This document shows, in pieces, positions 54,576-64,000 of a stretch of 64,000 nucleotides of DNA (positions within the stretch are counted from its first letter, which is position 1; each line of letters starts with the position of its first letter). Location: the NCBI RefSeq assembly GCF_007992175.1, contig NZ_BJZT01000005.1:124001-188000 (forward strand), written 5' to 3'. The stretch is from Methylobacterium haplocladii (GTDB taxonomy: Bacteria > Pseudomonadota > Alphaproteobacteria > Rhizobiales > Beijerinckiaceae). The position numbers and the translations under genes were made by a program. The notes under the pieces were generated by a model. That model made no database searches. It was not told the DNA's origin and worked only from the letters and a program-made list of their open reading frames with translations.

Positions 54576-56819
54576 TCACCCGTTCATCCGCTCCGCCCGG
54601 CTCACCGACCGCTTCGCCCGCAATTCCATCACGATGGCGTTGAGGTGCTTCAGGTCCCAGACGGCGAGGTCGATGACGATGTCGGTGAAGTCCTGGGTGC
54701 GGCGGGTCATCCTGACGTTGTCGATGTTCCCGTCGTGGTCGGCGATGACCTGGGCGATCTGGGCGAGCACGCCCGGCTCGTTGATCGACTCGACCATGAG
54801 GCGGGCGGGGAAGCGCTCGTTCGAGCCGGCCTCCACGTCCCAGCGCACGTCGAGCCAGCGCTCGGGCTCGTTGTCGAAATCGGCCAGAGCCGTCGACTGG
54901 ATCGGGTAGATCGTCACGCCGACGCCCGGCGTCAGGATGCCGACGATGCGGTCGCCCGGCACGGCGCCCCCGTTCGGCGCGAAGCTTACCGGCAGGTCGC
55001 CCGCGACGCCGCGGATCGGGATGCCCTCGTCCGGCGCTCCGCCGTCGGCGCGCTCGGGCGAGCCCTCGGGGAAGGTCAGGCGGATCGTCTGGTCCTTGCG
55101 GCTGAGCCGGCCGGCGCCGTCGGGGCCGCCCTGGGCGGAGCCCGGCGAACCGGCGCTGCGGTTGTCCTTGAAGTCGGGATAGACCGCCTTGACCACGTCG
55201 CCCGAGAACATCTCGCCGCGTCCCACCGCCGCGAAGACGTCGTCGGGCGTGGCACGGGCGAGGCGGGGCAGGGCGCCGCGCAGCTTCTCGTCCGAGAAGC
55301 TCTTTCCCGCGCGCTCGAAGGCCCGGTCGAGGATCTGCCGGCCGAGGCCGGCATATTGCCGGCGCACGGCGGTGCGGGTGGCGCGGCGGATCGCGGCGCG
55401 GGCCTTGCCGGTAACGACGAGGGATTCCCAGGCGGCCGGCGGCGAGGCGCCGTCGGAGCGGGCGATCTCGACCTCGTCGCCGTTGGCGAGCTCGTGCAGC
55501 AGCGGCGACATGCGGCCGTTGATCTTGGCGCCCACCGCCGAGTTGCCGACGTCGGTATGCACCGCATAGGCGAAGTCGATCGGCGTCGCGCCGCGGGGCA
55601 GGGCGATGAGCCGGCCCTTCGGGGTGAAGCAGAAGACCTGGTCCTGGAAGAGTTCGAGCTTGGTGTGCTCCAGGAACTCTTCCGGGGAATCGCCCTCGGC
55701 CAGGAGCTCGATGGTGCGCCGCAGCCATTGGTAGGCGCCGCTCTCGGTGGCGAGACGCGGATGGCTCTCGCCATCCTCCCGCTCGCCCTCTTCCTTGTAG
55801 AGCGCATGCGCGGCGATGCCGTATTCGGCGATCTCGTCCATGGCGTGGGTGCGGATCTGCAGTTCGACGCGCTGGCGCTTCGGCCCGATCACCGTCGTGT
55901 GGATCGAGCGGTAATCGTTCTGCTTCGGCGTCGAGATGTAGTCCTTGTAGCGGCCGGGCACCGTCGGCCAGCTGGTGTGGACGACGCCGAGCGCCCCGTA
56001 GCATTGCGGCGTGGTGCCGACGACGATGCGGAAGCCGACGATGTCGGAGAGCTGTTCGAAGGCGACGGACTTGCGCTCCATCTTCGACCAGATCGAGTAG
56101 GGTTTCTTCAGCCGCCCCTTGACCTCGGCGGGGATGCCCTGGGCGGCCAGCCGCGCGGTCAGGTCCTTCTCGATGGTCTTGATCAGGCTCTTGGAGGTTT
56201 CCGAAAAGGCCTCCAGCCGCTTGGCGAGGGTGGCGTAGACCTCCGGCTTGAGGTTCTGGAGGGAGAGATCCTCGAGTTCGTCGCGCAGCTCCTGCATGCC
56301 CATGCGGCCGGCGAGCGGCGCGTAGATGTCCAGCGTCTCCTCCGCGATGCGGGTGCGCTTCTCCGGCTTCATGAAGCCGAGGGTGCGCATGTTGTGCAGG
56401 CGGTCGGCGAGCTTCACGAGAAGCACGCGCACGTCCTCGGCCACGGCCAGCAGGAGCTTGCGAAAATTCTCGCCCTGGACCGCGCGCTTCGAGACGAGGT
56501 CGAGGCGCTTGAGCTTGGTCAGGCCGTCGACGAGCGCCCGGATCTCCGGGCTGAACAGCCGGCCGATCTCTTCGAGGGTCGCCGCCGTGTCCTCGACGGT
56601 GTCGTGCAGAACCGCGGCGACGATGGTGGCGTCGTCGAGCCGGAGGTCCGTCAGGATCGCGGCGACCTCCAGCGGATGCGCGAAGAACGGGTCGCCCGAG
56701 GCCCGCTTCTGTGTGCCGTGGGCACGCATGGCATAGACGTAGGCGCGGTTGAGCAGCGCTTCGTCGGTGGCGGGGTTGTAGCGCTTCACCCGCTCGACGA
56801 GTTCGTATTGGCGCATCAT
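54576..56819 (-). CDS. rsh: Bifunctional (p)ppGpp synthetase/hydrolase (Rsh)
   Basis: A 747-residue stringent-response enzyme. The hydrolase HD domain has H48 (FFAHPLEVAAIL) and H72-D73 with E76-D77 (AAVLHDTVEDT). The synthetase domain shows SDIVGFRIVVG, YKDYISTPKQNDYRSIHTTV and ELQIRTHAMDEIAEYGIAAH. TGS follows (CFTPKGRLIALPRGATPIDFAYAVHTDVG) and a C-terminal ACT domain ends near RRTQDFTDIVIDLAVWD. Both catalytic centres look intact, as expected for the single alphaproteobacterial Rsh. rpoZ lies directly upstream, the usual spoT-rpoZ neighbourhood. Confidence 0.95.
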   Translation of the reverse strand: MMRQYELVERVKRYNPATDEALLNRAYVYAMRAHGTQKRASGDPFFAHPLEVAAILTDLRLDDATIVAAVLHDTVEDTAATLEEIGRLFSPEIRALVDGLTKLKRLDLVSKRAVQGENFRKLLLAVAEDVRVLLVKLADRLHNMRTLGFMKPEKRTRIAEETLDIYAPLAGRMGMQELRDELEDLSLQNLKPEVYATLAKRLEAFSETSKSLIKTIEKDLTARLAAQGIPAEVKGRLKKPYSIWSKMERKSVAFEQLSDIVGFRIVVGTTPQCYGALGVVHTSWPTVPGRYKDYISTPKQNDYRSIHTTVIGPKRQRVELQIRTHAMDEIAEYGIAAHALYKEEGEREDGESHPRLATESGAYQWLRRTIELLAEGDSPEEFLEHTKLELFQDQVFCFTPKGRLIALPRGATPIDFAYAVHTDVGNSAVGAKINGRMSPLLHELANGDEVEIARSDGASPPAAWESLVVTGKARAAIRRATRTAVRRQYAGLGRQILDRAFERAGKSFSDEKLRGALPRLARATPDDVFAAVGRGEMFSGDVVKAVYPDFKDNRSAGSPGSAQGGPDGAGRLSRKDQTIRLTFPEGSPERADGGAPDEGIPIRGVAGDLPVSFAPNGGAVPGDRIVGILTPGVGVTIYPIQSTALADFDNEPERWLDVRWDVEAGSNERFPARLMVESINEPGVLAQIAQVIADHDGNIDNVRMTRRTQDFTDIVIDLAVWDLKHLNAIVMELRAKRSVSRAERMNG

Positions 56820-56939
56820 CCGCCGACATCACCTTCCGAGAAACGCAGCCCGACGACCGGGCCCGAGAGTATTCCCGCATCGGCGCGCCCCGCACCAGAC
56901 ACGTTGGTGTGGATATGGGGTCGCGTACCGCGTCAAACG

Positions 56940-56967
56940 AAAAAGCCCGGCCTTGCGACCGGGCTTC
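56940..56967 (-). terminator. Terminator after rpoZ
   Basis: AAGCCCGG (56943-56950), loop CCTTGCGA, CCGGGCTT (56959-56966). Read on the minus strand it runs into TTTTTCG. It lies 29 bases after the rpoZ stop, so rsh downstream probably has its own promoter. Confidence 0.85.
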
Positions 56968-56995
56968 GACGAGGATCGATGCGAGGAACGACGGC

Positions 56996-57409
56996 TCAGT
57001 CGCCCTCGTCGTCGGTCTCGGTCGGCGGCGCGAGGTTCTCGAGGCCGCGGAGGAGGTCCTCCTCGCTCATGCGGTCGAAGTTCGGGGCGCTGTCGTCGCT
57101 GTTGGCCGATTGAGGAGCCACGGAGGCGGCGGCGGGCGAGCTCGACAGCAGCGGCACCGTCTCGGCCTCGGGCTCGTCGACCTCGACGTATTTCTGCAGC
57201 GAATGGATCAGCTGCTCCTTGAGGTCGTCGGCGGTGATGGTGGCATCGCCGATCTCGCGCAAAGCCACGACCGGGTTCTTGTCGCGGTCGCGATCGACCG
57301 TGAGTGGGGCGCCGGAGGCGAGCAGGCGCGCGCGGTGGCTGGCGAGCAGCACCAGCTCGAACCGGTTCTCGACCTTCTCGATGCAGTCTTCGACGGTGAC
57401 GCGAGCCAT
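56996..57409 (-). CDS. rpoZ: RNA polymerase omega subunit
   Basis: A 137-residue omega subunit with the conserved N-terminus [30 protein letters not shown], then [15 protein letters not shown]. The C-terminal 60 residues are an acidic, Ser/Ala-rich extension ending TETDDEGD, typical in length for alphaproteobacteria. Confidence 0.94.
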   Translation of the reverse strand: MARVTVEDCIEKVENRFELVLLASHRARLLASGAPLTVDRDRDKNPVVALREIGDATITADDLKEQLIHSLQKYVEVDEPEAETVPLLSSSPAAASVAPQSANSDDSAPNFDRMSEEDLLRGLENLAPPTETDDEGD

Positions 57410-57666
57410 GCGGAGCGGCTCCTTCCCAAGGGCATACGGAGTGTTGCGGGTTGAACGGGCTCCTTACACCCGATGCCGCCCTGCAACAAGCTGGCGCCTG
57501 ACGCGCTCCCACCGGCGCTTCGAAGCCAGCGCCTCGGGTCCGCCGTGACCCTGTCGCGATCGGGGGTTTGGCCCGGGATCGTCATCACGGAGCATTGGAC
57601 ACGGACTACGCGGGGCGGAATAGTGATCTCGCGGCGCGCCGCTCGCGCCGCCCCAGGGAGCCTCCC

Positions 57667-58389
57667 ATGACCCGTCCGCTCACGCGTCGTCATTTTCTCG
57701 GCTGCGGCTGCGCGGTCGGCATGGCCTGCTTCGCCGCGACCTCGGTTCCGTCCCCCGCCTTCGCCGCGACCCTGTCCCACAAGAAGACCGACATGACGCC
57801 CGATCAGGCTCTCCAGGCGCTGAAGGACGGCAACCAATCGTTCTCGACGGACAGCCCGGTGCGGGCCGTCCAGGGCCGCGAACGCCGCATCGAGATCGCG
57901 CTCGGCCAGACGCCCTTCTGCGTGCTGGTGAGCTGCTCCGATTCCCGCGTCTCGCCCGAGATCCTGTTCGGGCGCGGGCTCGGGGAACTGTTCATCGTGC
58001 GCAATGCCGGCAACACCGTCGACACGGCGGCTTTGGGCTCGATCGAATACGCGATCTCGCAGCTCGGCGTACCGCTGATCCTGGTGATGGGACACGGCCG
58101 CTGTGGCGCAGTGCTCGCCGCCGTCGACGTCGTGAAGAACAACACCGTCTATCCCGGCGCCATCGGCCGCATGATCGAGCCGATCATCCCCGCCGTGCTC
58201 TCGATCAAAGACAAGCCCGGCGACCTAGTCGAGAACGCCGTCCGGGCCAACGTCTCCCGCATCGTCTCGCGCCTGCGCACGGCTTCGGAGCCGGCCCTGA
58301 TCGACCCGTTGGAGAACAAGGCACTGCGCGTCGTCGGCGCCTCCTACAGCCTCGACACCGGCGGTGTGGACTTCTTCGACGAAGCCTGA
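57667..58389 (+). CDS. Beta-class carbonic anhydrase with Tat signal
   Basis: A 240-residue beta carbonic anhydrase interconverting CO2 and bicarbonate. The zinc ligands C90 (SCSDSR), H143 and C146 (MGHGRCGA) and the D92-R94 dyad are present. The N-terminus TRRHFLGCGCAVGMACFAATSVPSPAFA is a twin-arginine signal, so the enzyme should fold in the cytosol and act in the periplasm. Export is unusual enough to note, since Ppc needs bicarbonate inside the cell. GGGAGCC lies before the ATG. Confidence 0.92.
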   Translation: MTRPLTRRHFLGCGCAVGMACFAATSVPSPAFAATLSHKKTDMTPDQALQALKDGNQSFSTDSPVRAVQGRERRIEIALGQTPFCVLVSCSDSRVSPEILFGRGLGELFIVRNAGNTVDTAALGSIEYAISQLGVPLILVMGHGRCGAVLAAVDVVKNNTVYPGAIGRMIEPIIPAVLSIKDKPGDLVENAVRANVSRIVSRLRTASEPALIDPLENKALRVVGASYSLDTGGVDFFDEA

Positions 58390-58788
58390 CCGCCGGACGC
58401 GATGAAGACGACGCCGGAGCGGTTCCACCGACCCGAAACCGGTTCGCCGGATGCTTGGTGCGGTGACCGATTGCAGGGCGATCGGCCACGGCTCTCGGCG
58501 TCCCACCTTGTCGTATACTCGACGTATCTGCACGCTTTCCGTCGGCGTGGCGGCCGCTTCGTCGCCCGATTGCGGCTCGCCTCAAGACGACGGAGCCGAG
58601 ACCCGCTGCGCTTGGAGGCGGATTCGGCGAGCGACATCGGGGTTTCGACCGAAAGCATCCGATCCCGCACGCGACATCGACCGTGGTGGCCGACGTTGAA
58701 AGCCGGCATGGCAGCTTGTAACTTTACGCCCCATCGTGAAGTTGATCCCGGCGCACGGGTCCATGCCCGTCGCAGCTTGCGAGGCAGG
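58390..58788. other. 399-base region after the carbonic anhydrase gene
   Basis: No convincing gene is seen. A plus-strand open frame crosses it (from 58402) but is Arg/Ser-rich without domain character until the small protein at 58789. GTATACTCGACGTAT near 58513-58527 is the only A/T-rich spot. Confidence 0.45.
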
Positions 58789-58968
58789 ATGTCGGATGAG
58801 CCCAGAGACATGACCGACGTGATCAAGCTCTGCCAGGAGCTCGAGACGCTGGTCGGTGCGGGCGCGCCGCTGCGGGTGCGGACGCTCGTCGAGATGCTGC
58901 TGATCGAGCTGGAACGGCCGATGCTGACCCCTAGGGAACGTCCACCTGCGACAATAGACGAACCTTGA
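58789..58968 (+). CDS. Small helical protein of unknown function
   Basis: A 59-residue protein from ATG 58789 with GAGG 4 bases before it. The body VIKLCQELETLVGAGAPLRVRTLVEMLLIELERP is a plausible amphipathic helical pair. A 188-residue frame extends upstream, but that part looks non-coding. Its end overlaps the convergent DUF6894 gene by 38 bases, which lowers confidence. Confidence 0.45.
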   Translation: MSDEPRDMTDVIKLCQELETLVGAGAPLRVRTLVEMLLIELERPMLTPRERPPATIDEP

Positions 58969-59161
58969 GGCATTCAGCCCCGGTCGCGTCGCGAACGGTC
59001 ACCACGACCTCCGTCTCCTTGCCGTGCCGCGATTCCCGTGCGGCGACGCCCGCGGCCTCCGCCAGAGCCTGGATGCGCAGATCGAGCGAATCGGGGATAT
59101 GGCGTCCCGTCTGGTCGTCGACACGGATGCTGCCACTGATGTCGAAGAAATAGCGGGCCAT
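58931..59161 (-). CDS. DUF6894-type small protein, copy 1
   Basis: A 76-residue protein starting MARYFFDISGSIRVDDQTGRHIPD, with the RYFFDI ... DD-x-G pattern of small alphaproteobacterial DUF6894 proteins, and ending VVTVRDATGAECLKVRLLSQVD. The function is unknown. A paralogue lies directly upstream on the same strand at 59217-59501. Confidence 0.7.
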   Translation of the reverse strand: MARYFFDISGSIRVDDQTGRHIPDSLDLRIQALAEAAGVAARESRHGKETEVVVTVRDATGAECLKVRLLSQVDVP

Positions 59162-59216
59162 ACCGAAGTGTCGTGGCGTGCCGGGAGCGAAGACGCCCGC
59201 GGCGTCACATCACAAA

Positions 59217-59501
59217 CTATCCGACATACGGCATCGATCCCGCTTCCATCGAATTCGCACCGGGCGTGGATCGGCGATCGTCGACCTGGCAGATCAAACG
59301 GACTTTCAGCACCTCCGAAACAGGACCGTCACGAACCGTCACGACGATGACGCCGCTCGTCTTGAGGTTGGCGGGGTCGCTGCCATAGTCGGCGGCACGC
59401 CGGAATGCTTCCGCCTGCGCGGCGGTGGGATCGGCGAGATCCTGCCCGATGTCGTCGTGAATGGAAACGCTGTCATCGATATCGAAAAAAAACCGAGGCA
59501 T
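59217..59501 (-). CDS. DUF6894-type small protein, copy 2
   Basis: A 94-residue protein from ATG 59501: MPRFFFDIDDSVSIHDDIGQDLAD, then GVIVVTVRDGPVSEVLKVRLICQVDD. It aligns with the 76-residue neighbour over nearly its whole length but has about 15 extra C-terminal residues (RRSTPGANSMEAGSMPYVG). Tandem duplication is the simplest explanation. Confidence 0.7.
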   Translation of the reverse strand: MPRFFFDIDDSVSIHDDIGQDLADPTAAQAEAFRRAADYGSDPANLKTSGVIVVTVRDGPVSEVLKVRLICQVDDRRSTPGANSMEAGSMPYVG

Positions 59502-59826
59502 GCCGGCTCCCGCATCGTCAAGGCGGGAGCACGATCCGCTCTCAGGCATCAGCGCCTCACTGCAGTTGCTGACGATCACGCCGTTCTAGGTGGGCGCCGG
59601 CGATTTAGATAGCGCGCAATCGCAACCTGTGGCGGAAGGAAGCGTCGGATGGCGGCGGCGATCGTTTGCGCCGGCATTCGAGATGGGCATCCCGGTCGAC
59701 GTCCGCTTGTGCGTTGCATCGTTGACACCCGCCTCCGTCGATGCGAGTGCGCCGCGCCTTGAGGCCGCGCCCACCGCCCCGTCGGCCAAGGGCGCGGCAA
59801 CGCTGCACGAGACGGGACCCGACGTC
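59502..59826 (+). promoter_or_regulatory. 325-base region upstream of fabD
   Basis: No gene is accepted here, although the fabD frame stays open from 59590. TTGACA at 59722-59727 is a consensus -35 hexamer, but no clear -10 hexamer lies 16-18 bases on. A/T-rich sequence near 59602-59616 is another promoter candidate. Confidence 0.4.
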
Positions 59827-60759
59827 ATGACGCGAGCCTTCATCTTCCCCGGCCAGGGCAGCCAGGTCGTCGGCATGGGCAAGGCTCTGGCCGAGATCTC
59901 CCAGCCCGCGCGCCACGTCTTCGCCGAGGTCGACGACGCGCTCGGCGAAAACCTCTCGCGCATCATGTTCGAGGGTCCGGTCGAAGAACTGACGCTGACG
60001 GCCAACGCGCAGCCGGCATTGATGGCAGCGAGTCTCGCGGTGGTGCGAGCGCTGGAATTCGAGCGCGGGCTCGATCTCGCCCGCGATGCGGCCTGCGTCG
60101 CCGGCCACTCGCTCGGCGAGTATTCGGCGCTCGCAGCCGCCGGCACCTTCTCGGTCGCCGACACGGCCCGCCTGCTGCGCATCCGCGGCGAAGCCATGCA
60201 GCGCGCGGTGGCGCCGGGGGAGGGCGCCATGGCGGCGCTGATCGGCCCCGATCTCGCGACCGCCCATGCCATCGCCGAAGAGGCCGCGGAGGACCAGGTC
60301 TGCGGCGTCGCCAACGACAACGGCGCGGGGCAGGTCGTGCTGTCGGGCCACAGGGACGCGATCGAGCGGGCCGTGACGATCGCGCAGAAGCGCGGCGTCA
60401 AGCGCGCGATCCTGCTCAACGTCTCCGCCCCCTTCCACTGCGCTTTGATGGGGCCGGCCGCCGACGCGATGCGCGAGGCCCTGGCGGCCGTCTCGATGCG
60501 CCCCCCCTCCGTGCCGGTCTACGCCAACGTCACCGCCGGCCCGCTGAGCGATCCGGAGGCGATCCGCGGAGCACTGGTGGCGCAGGTCACCGGCACCGTG
60601 CGCTGGGCCGAGAGCGTCGCCGCGATGGCGGCCTCGGGCGTCGACCGCTTTTACGAGTTGGGCGCCGGGAAGGTGCTGACAGGCCTGGTCAAGCGGATCG
60701 CGCCTGCCACCACCGCCAGCGCCGTCGGCTCGGCCGACGACGTCGCGGCTTACGCTTGA
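59827..60759 (+). CDS. fabD: Malonyl-CoA:ACP transacylase
   Basis: A 310-residue enzyme that loads malonyl units onto ACP for fatty-acid synthesis. IFPGQGSQVVGMG forms the N-terminus, the nucleophile is S95 in GHSLGEYSAL, and the catalytic histidine is H204 in NVSAPFHCALM. The ATG at 59827 (MTRAFIFPGQG) gives the usual start. It lies 11 bases upstream of fabG. Confidence 0.96.
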   Translation: MTRAFIFPGQGSQVVGMGKALAEISQPARHVFAEVDDALGENLSRIMFEGPVEELTLTANAQPALMAASLAVVRALEFERGLDLARDAACVAGHSLGEYSALAAAGTFSVADTARLLRIRGEAMQRAVAPGEGAMAALIGPDLATAHAIAEEAAEDQVCGVANDNGAGQVVLSGHRDAIERAVTIAQKRGVKRAILLNVSAPFHCALMGPAADAMREALAAVSMRPPSVPVYANVTAGPLSDPEAIRGALVAQVTGTVRWAESVAAMAASGVDRFYELGAGKVLTGLVKRIAPATTASAVGSADDVAAYA

Positions 60760-60770
60760 GGACTGCACCC

Positions 60771-61511
60771 ATGTTCGACCTGACCGGCCGCAAGGCCCTC
60801 GTCACCGGCGCCACCGGCGGTCTTGGCGGCGCCATCGCCCGAGCGTTTCACGCGCAGGGCGCGCATGTGGCACTCTCCGGTACACGCCGCACCGTGCTCG
60901 ACGAACTCGCGGCGGAACTCGGCGGGGAGCGGGTGGCCGTCGTCGAGGCGAACCTGTCCGACAAGGACTCCGTCGAGGCACTGGTGCCGGCGGCCGAGGC
61001 CGCGCTCGGCGGGCTCGACATCCTCGTCAACAATGCCGGCATCACCCGCGACAACCTCTCCATGCGAATGAAGGACGAGGAATGGGACGCGGTGATCGCG
61101 GTCAACCTCACCGCGGCCTTCCGGCTGTCGCGGGCCGCCACGCGGGGCATGATGAAACGCCGCCACGGGCGCATCGTGAACATCGGCTCGGTGGTCGGCG
61201 CCACCGGCAATGCGGGCCAGATCAACTACGCCGCCGCCAAGGCCGGCCTCGTCGGCCTGACCAAGGCGCTCGCGGCCGAAGTCGCCACCCGCGGCATCAC
61301 CGTGAACTGCATCGCGCCGGGCTTCATCGGTTCCGCCATGACCGACGCGCTCAACGAGAAGCAGCGCGAGGGTATTCTCGGCCGCGTGCCCATGAACCGT
61401 CTCGGCACGGGCGCCGAGATCGGCGCGGCGGCGGTCTATCTGGCGGCCGACGAATCCGGCTACGTCACCGGCCAGACGCTCCACGTCAACGGCGGCATGG
61501 CGATGTACTAA
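60771..61511 (+). CDS. fabG: 3-oxoacyl-ACP reductase
   Basis: A 246-residue short-chain dehydrogenase using NADPH to reduce 3-oxoacyl-ACP. TGATGGLG binds the cofactor, NNAGITRDNL is the FabG-specific motif, and the catalytic residues are S140, Y153 and K157 (NYAAAKAG). It ends GQTLHVNGGMAMY. The reading direction continues toward acpP, but a GIY-YIG gene lies between. Confidence 0.95.
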   Translation: MFDLTGRKALVTGATGGLGGAIARAFHAQGAHVALSGTRRTVLDELAAELGGERVAVVEANLSDKDSVEALVPAAEAALGGLDILVNNAGITRDNLSMRMKDEEWDAVIAVNLTAAFRLSRAATRGMMKRRHGRIVNIGSVVGATGNAGQINYAAAKAGLVGLTKALAAEVATRGITVNCIAPGFIGSAMTDALNEKQREGILGRVPMNRLGTGAEIGAAAVYLAADESGYVTGQTLHVNGGMAMY

Positions 61512-61593
61512 TCGTTGAAATCAAATGGATTTTCGACGATAGAAAGTTTCCACATCTTTCTGGCTGCGATGATGGGAGCGCGTCGGCTCAATT

Positions 61594-62064
61594 ATGCACG
61601 AGACTTTTCGCGCTTTCACTGAAGACCTGCACCCGAAGTTCGAGGCTCTGATGACTCAGGCGCATATGTCGGACGGTGTTTTGCCCGCCCATTACCGGGG
61701 GTCTGGCATCTATCTTTTCAGTGAAAATGCGAAAAGCTTATATGTTGGCCGGACACGCGACGTACGTAAGCGTTACAGACAGCACACACGTGTCTACAGC
61801 GGCCACAACGGTGCGCCATTTGCCTACAAGCTCGCGCGTCATGCGACCGGCTTCGTTAAGGCGACTTATAAAGCTGGTCCGACATCACGAGCCGGGATGC
61901 TCCAAGATCCGACATTCGCCAAGGCTTTCGCAGACGCAATTGAGCGGGTGCGGCGGATGGAGTTTCGTTTTGTCGAGGAGTTGGATCCGACGCGACAGTG
62001 CCTCCTTGAAATTTATGTAAGCGTGGTATGCGGCTCCCCATACAACGATTTCAATACGACATGA
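61594..62064 (+). CDS. GIY-YIG domain protein inserted between fabG and acpP
   Basis: A 156-residue protein. An N-terminal helix (residues 1-33) precedes the GIY-YIG core: SGIYLFSENAKSLYVGRTRDVRKRYRQHT, with the Tyr and Arg of the nuclease motif. FAYKLARHATGF and a C-terminal helix with RRMEFRFVEELDPTRQCLLEIYV, carrying the usual late Glu, follow. The DNA is visibly richer in A and T than fabG or acpP, and no good ribosome site precedes the ATG. It splits the normally compact fab cluster, which suggests acquisition by transfer. The function is unknown. Confidence 0.82.
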   Translation: MHETFRAFTEDLHPKFEALMTQAHMSDGVLPAHYRGSGIYLFSENAKSLYVGRTRDVRKRYRQHTRVYSGHNGAPFAYKLARHATGFVKATYKAGPTSRAGMLQDPTFAKAFADAIERVRRMEFRFVEELDPTRQCLLEIYVSVVCGSPYNDFNTT

Positions 62065-62438
62065 GGGCACCAGCGCCGGTTCGCAGGGTCACGCGTATCC
62101 GCCAGTATGAAGACCTTTTGCTGCTGGTCTCGCGAACAGGTACGCAGCGTCAGGGGCGAAGCGCGAGCGTGCGGATTTCAATGCCCCGCAGCATCGAAAT
62201 TAGGTCGCGAATGACCCGAAAACCACGGCGATGAACGGTTTCTGAACCGGCTCTCGCCAGAGCCAAAGCCCTGTGTTAACACCCGGCTCAGCCGTGCGAG
62301 GGGAGTTGACGGTTCAGCGGGTTACGGCTTGCGAGAACACGCGCGATCGGACACCGGCTACCTGAAGAAGATCCCCTGAGCGGGACGGGTGGCCACGGCG
62401 CCTTCACCATCGATCCGAGAAGACGAGGACAAAAAACG
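62065..62438 (+). promoter_or_regulatory. 374-base region upstream of acpP
   Basis: No gene is accepted. A small hairpin CGGTT/AACCG lies at 62236-62249, and GTTAAC near 62275 marks an A/T-rich spot that may belong to the acpP promoter. GAGGA at 62425-62429 is the acpP ribosome site. The left part keeps the lower GC of the adjacent GIY-YIG gene. Confidence 0.45.
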
Positions 62439-62675
62439 ATGAGCGATATCGCTGAGCGCGTGAAGAAGATCGTCGTCGAGCACCTGGGCGTCGAGCCCGA
62501 GAAGGTGACCGAAGGCGCGAACTTCATCGACGATCTCGGCGCCGACAGTCTCGACACGGTCGAGCTGGTGATGGCGTTCGAAGAAGAGTTCAACGTCGAG
62601 ATCCCGGACGACGCCGCCGAGACCATCCAGACGGTCGGCGATGCGATCAAGTTCCTCGAGAAGAACTCGGCATAA
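62439..62675 (+). CDS. acpP: Acyl carrier protein
   Basis: A 78-residue acidic carrier protein. Phosphopantetheine attaches to S37 in [20 protein letters not shown]. The whole sequence is typical ([23 protein letters not shown] at the start). GAGGA lies 9 bases before the ATG. Confidence 0.97.
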   Translation: MSDIAERVKKIVVEHLGVEPEKVTEGANFIDDLGADSLDTVELVMAFEEEFNVEIPDDAAETIQTVGDAIKFLEKNSA

Positions 62676-62694
62676 GGCCGAGTTCCAACACACG

Positions 62695-62737
62695 ACGCCC
62701 GGGCGGGTCGAACCGGTCTCCCGCTCCGGGCGTTTCC
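62695..62737 (+). other. Hairpin between acpP and fabF
   Basis: ACGCCCGG (62695-62702) pairs with CCGGGCGT (62726-62733), followed by TTCC. The loop is 23 bases. It may attenuate transcription into fabF or set the acpP:fabF ratio; it is weak as a terminator. Confidence 0.4.
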
Positions 62738-62766
62738 GGTGATGACGGGGATCGGTTCGGGATAGC

Positions 62767-64000
<1,234 letters not shown>

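Noticed and set aside
54565..56895. A 776-codon frame overlapping rsh in another minus-strand frame
   Set aside because: Rsh itself has all catalytic motifs in its own frame; the alternative is Arg/Pro-rich and featureless.
58402..58788. A 188-codon gene starting at 58402
   Set aside because: The upstream two thirds are Arg/Ser-rich without coding character; only the last 59 codons with a local ribosome site were kept.

Overview
The window is high-GC alphaproteobacterial chromosome. It almost certainly comes from the Methylobacterium / Methylorubrum extorquens group, because 6.6-16.9 kb carries the serine-cycle cluster of methylotrophs in its characteristic order: sga, hprA, mtdA, fch, mtkA, mtkB, ppc, mcl. 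Other alphaproteobacterial marks agree: CcrM, a Porin_2-type porin, a single Rsh in place of RelA plus SpoT, an ATP synthase F0 operon with duplicated b subunits and no F1 genes beside it, and LexA boxes of the form GTTC-N7-GTTC.

Layout. 1-6 kb holds moaB, a small Met/Lys-rich exported protein, a TonB-C-domain protein, a degenerate GT2-like protein, an SOS-box-preceded radical SAM protein, and the minus-strand operon metallophosphoesterase, GT4 glycosyltransferase, rnhB. 6.6-17.9 kb is the serine cycle, read as two blocks (sga-hprA-mtdA-fch and mtkA-mtkB-ppc-mcl), followed by a truncated GIY-YIG gene and a GlcG/HbpS-like gene. 18-29.8 kb is mixed: a double beta-barrel outer-membrane protein, a second SOS-box gene, a bestrophin, an FNT channel, a CinA-like protein, sfsA, an FkbM methyltransferase, a hydrolase, an ABC-2 exporter and a saccharopine-dehydrogenase-like protein. 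29.8-34.6 kb has the F0 ATP synthase operon, a DsbA-like protein, a DciA/DUF721 protein and a DUF1428 protein. 34.7-45.4 kb has mutY, ccrM, an RlpA-like protein, a PHA-system protein, uup, a porin and an OmpA-like protein. 45.4-53.8 kb has an LHPP-type HAD phosphatase, a beta-barrel protein, a lytic transglycosylase, dapA, smpB, a peroxiredoxin, a NYN-domain protein and pyrE. 53.9-64 kb has a brnA antitoxin with a nonsense-mutated brnT, rsh, rpoZ, a Tat-exported carbonic anhydrase, two DUF6894 paralogues, and the fatty-acid cluster fabD-fabG-(GIY-YIG)-acpP-fabF, with fabF running off the right edge.

How the genes work together. Formaldehyde-derived C1 units held on tetrahydrofolate are interconverted by MtdA and Fch and feed the cycle through glycine to serine. 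Sga and HprA turn serine into glycerate. Ppc fixes bicarbonate to give oxaloacetate and then malate. MtkAB makes malyl-CoA and Mcl splits it into acetyl-CoA and glyoxylate, which returns to Sga.

No rRNA, tRNA, CRISPR array, prophage or complete insertion sequence was recognised. I found no clearly new multigene system. The most notable signals are two identical LexA-type boxes in front of a radical SAM gene and an unrecognised 76-residue protein; two genes each broken by one in-frame TGA (brnT and a GIY-YIG gene); at least two families of long palindromic intergenic repeats, one copy lying inside the serine-cycle operon between hprA and mtdA; and a low-GC GIY-YIG gene splitting fabG from acpP.
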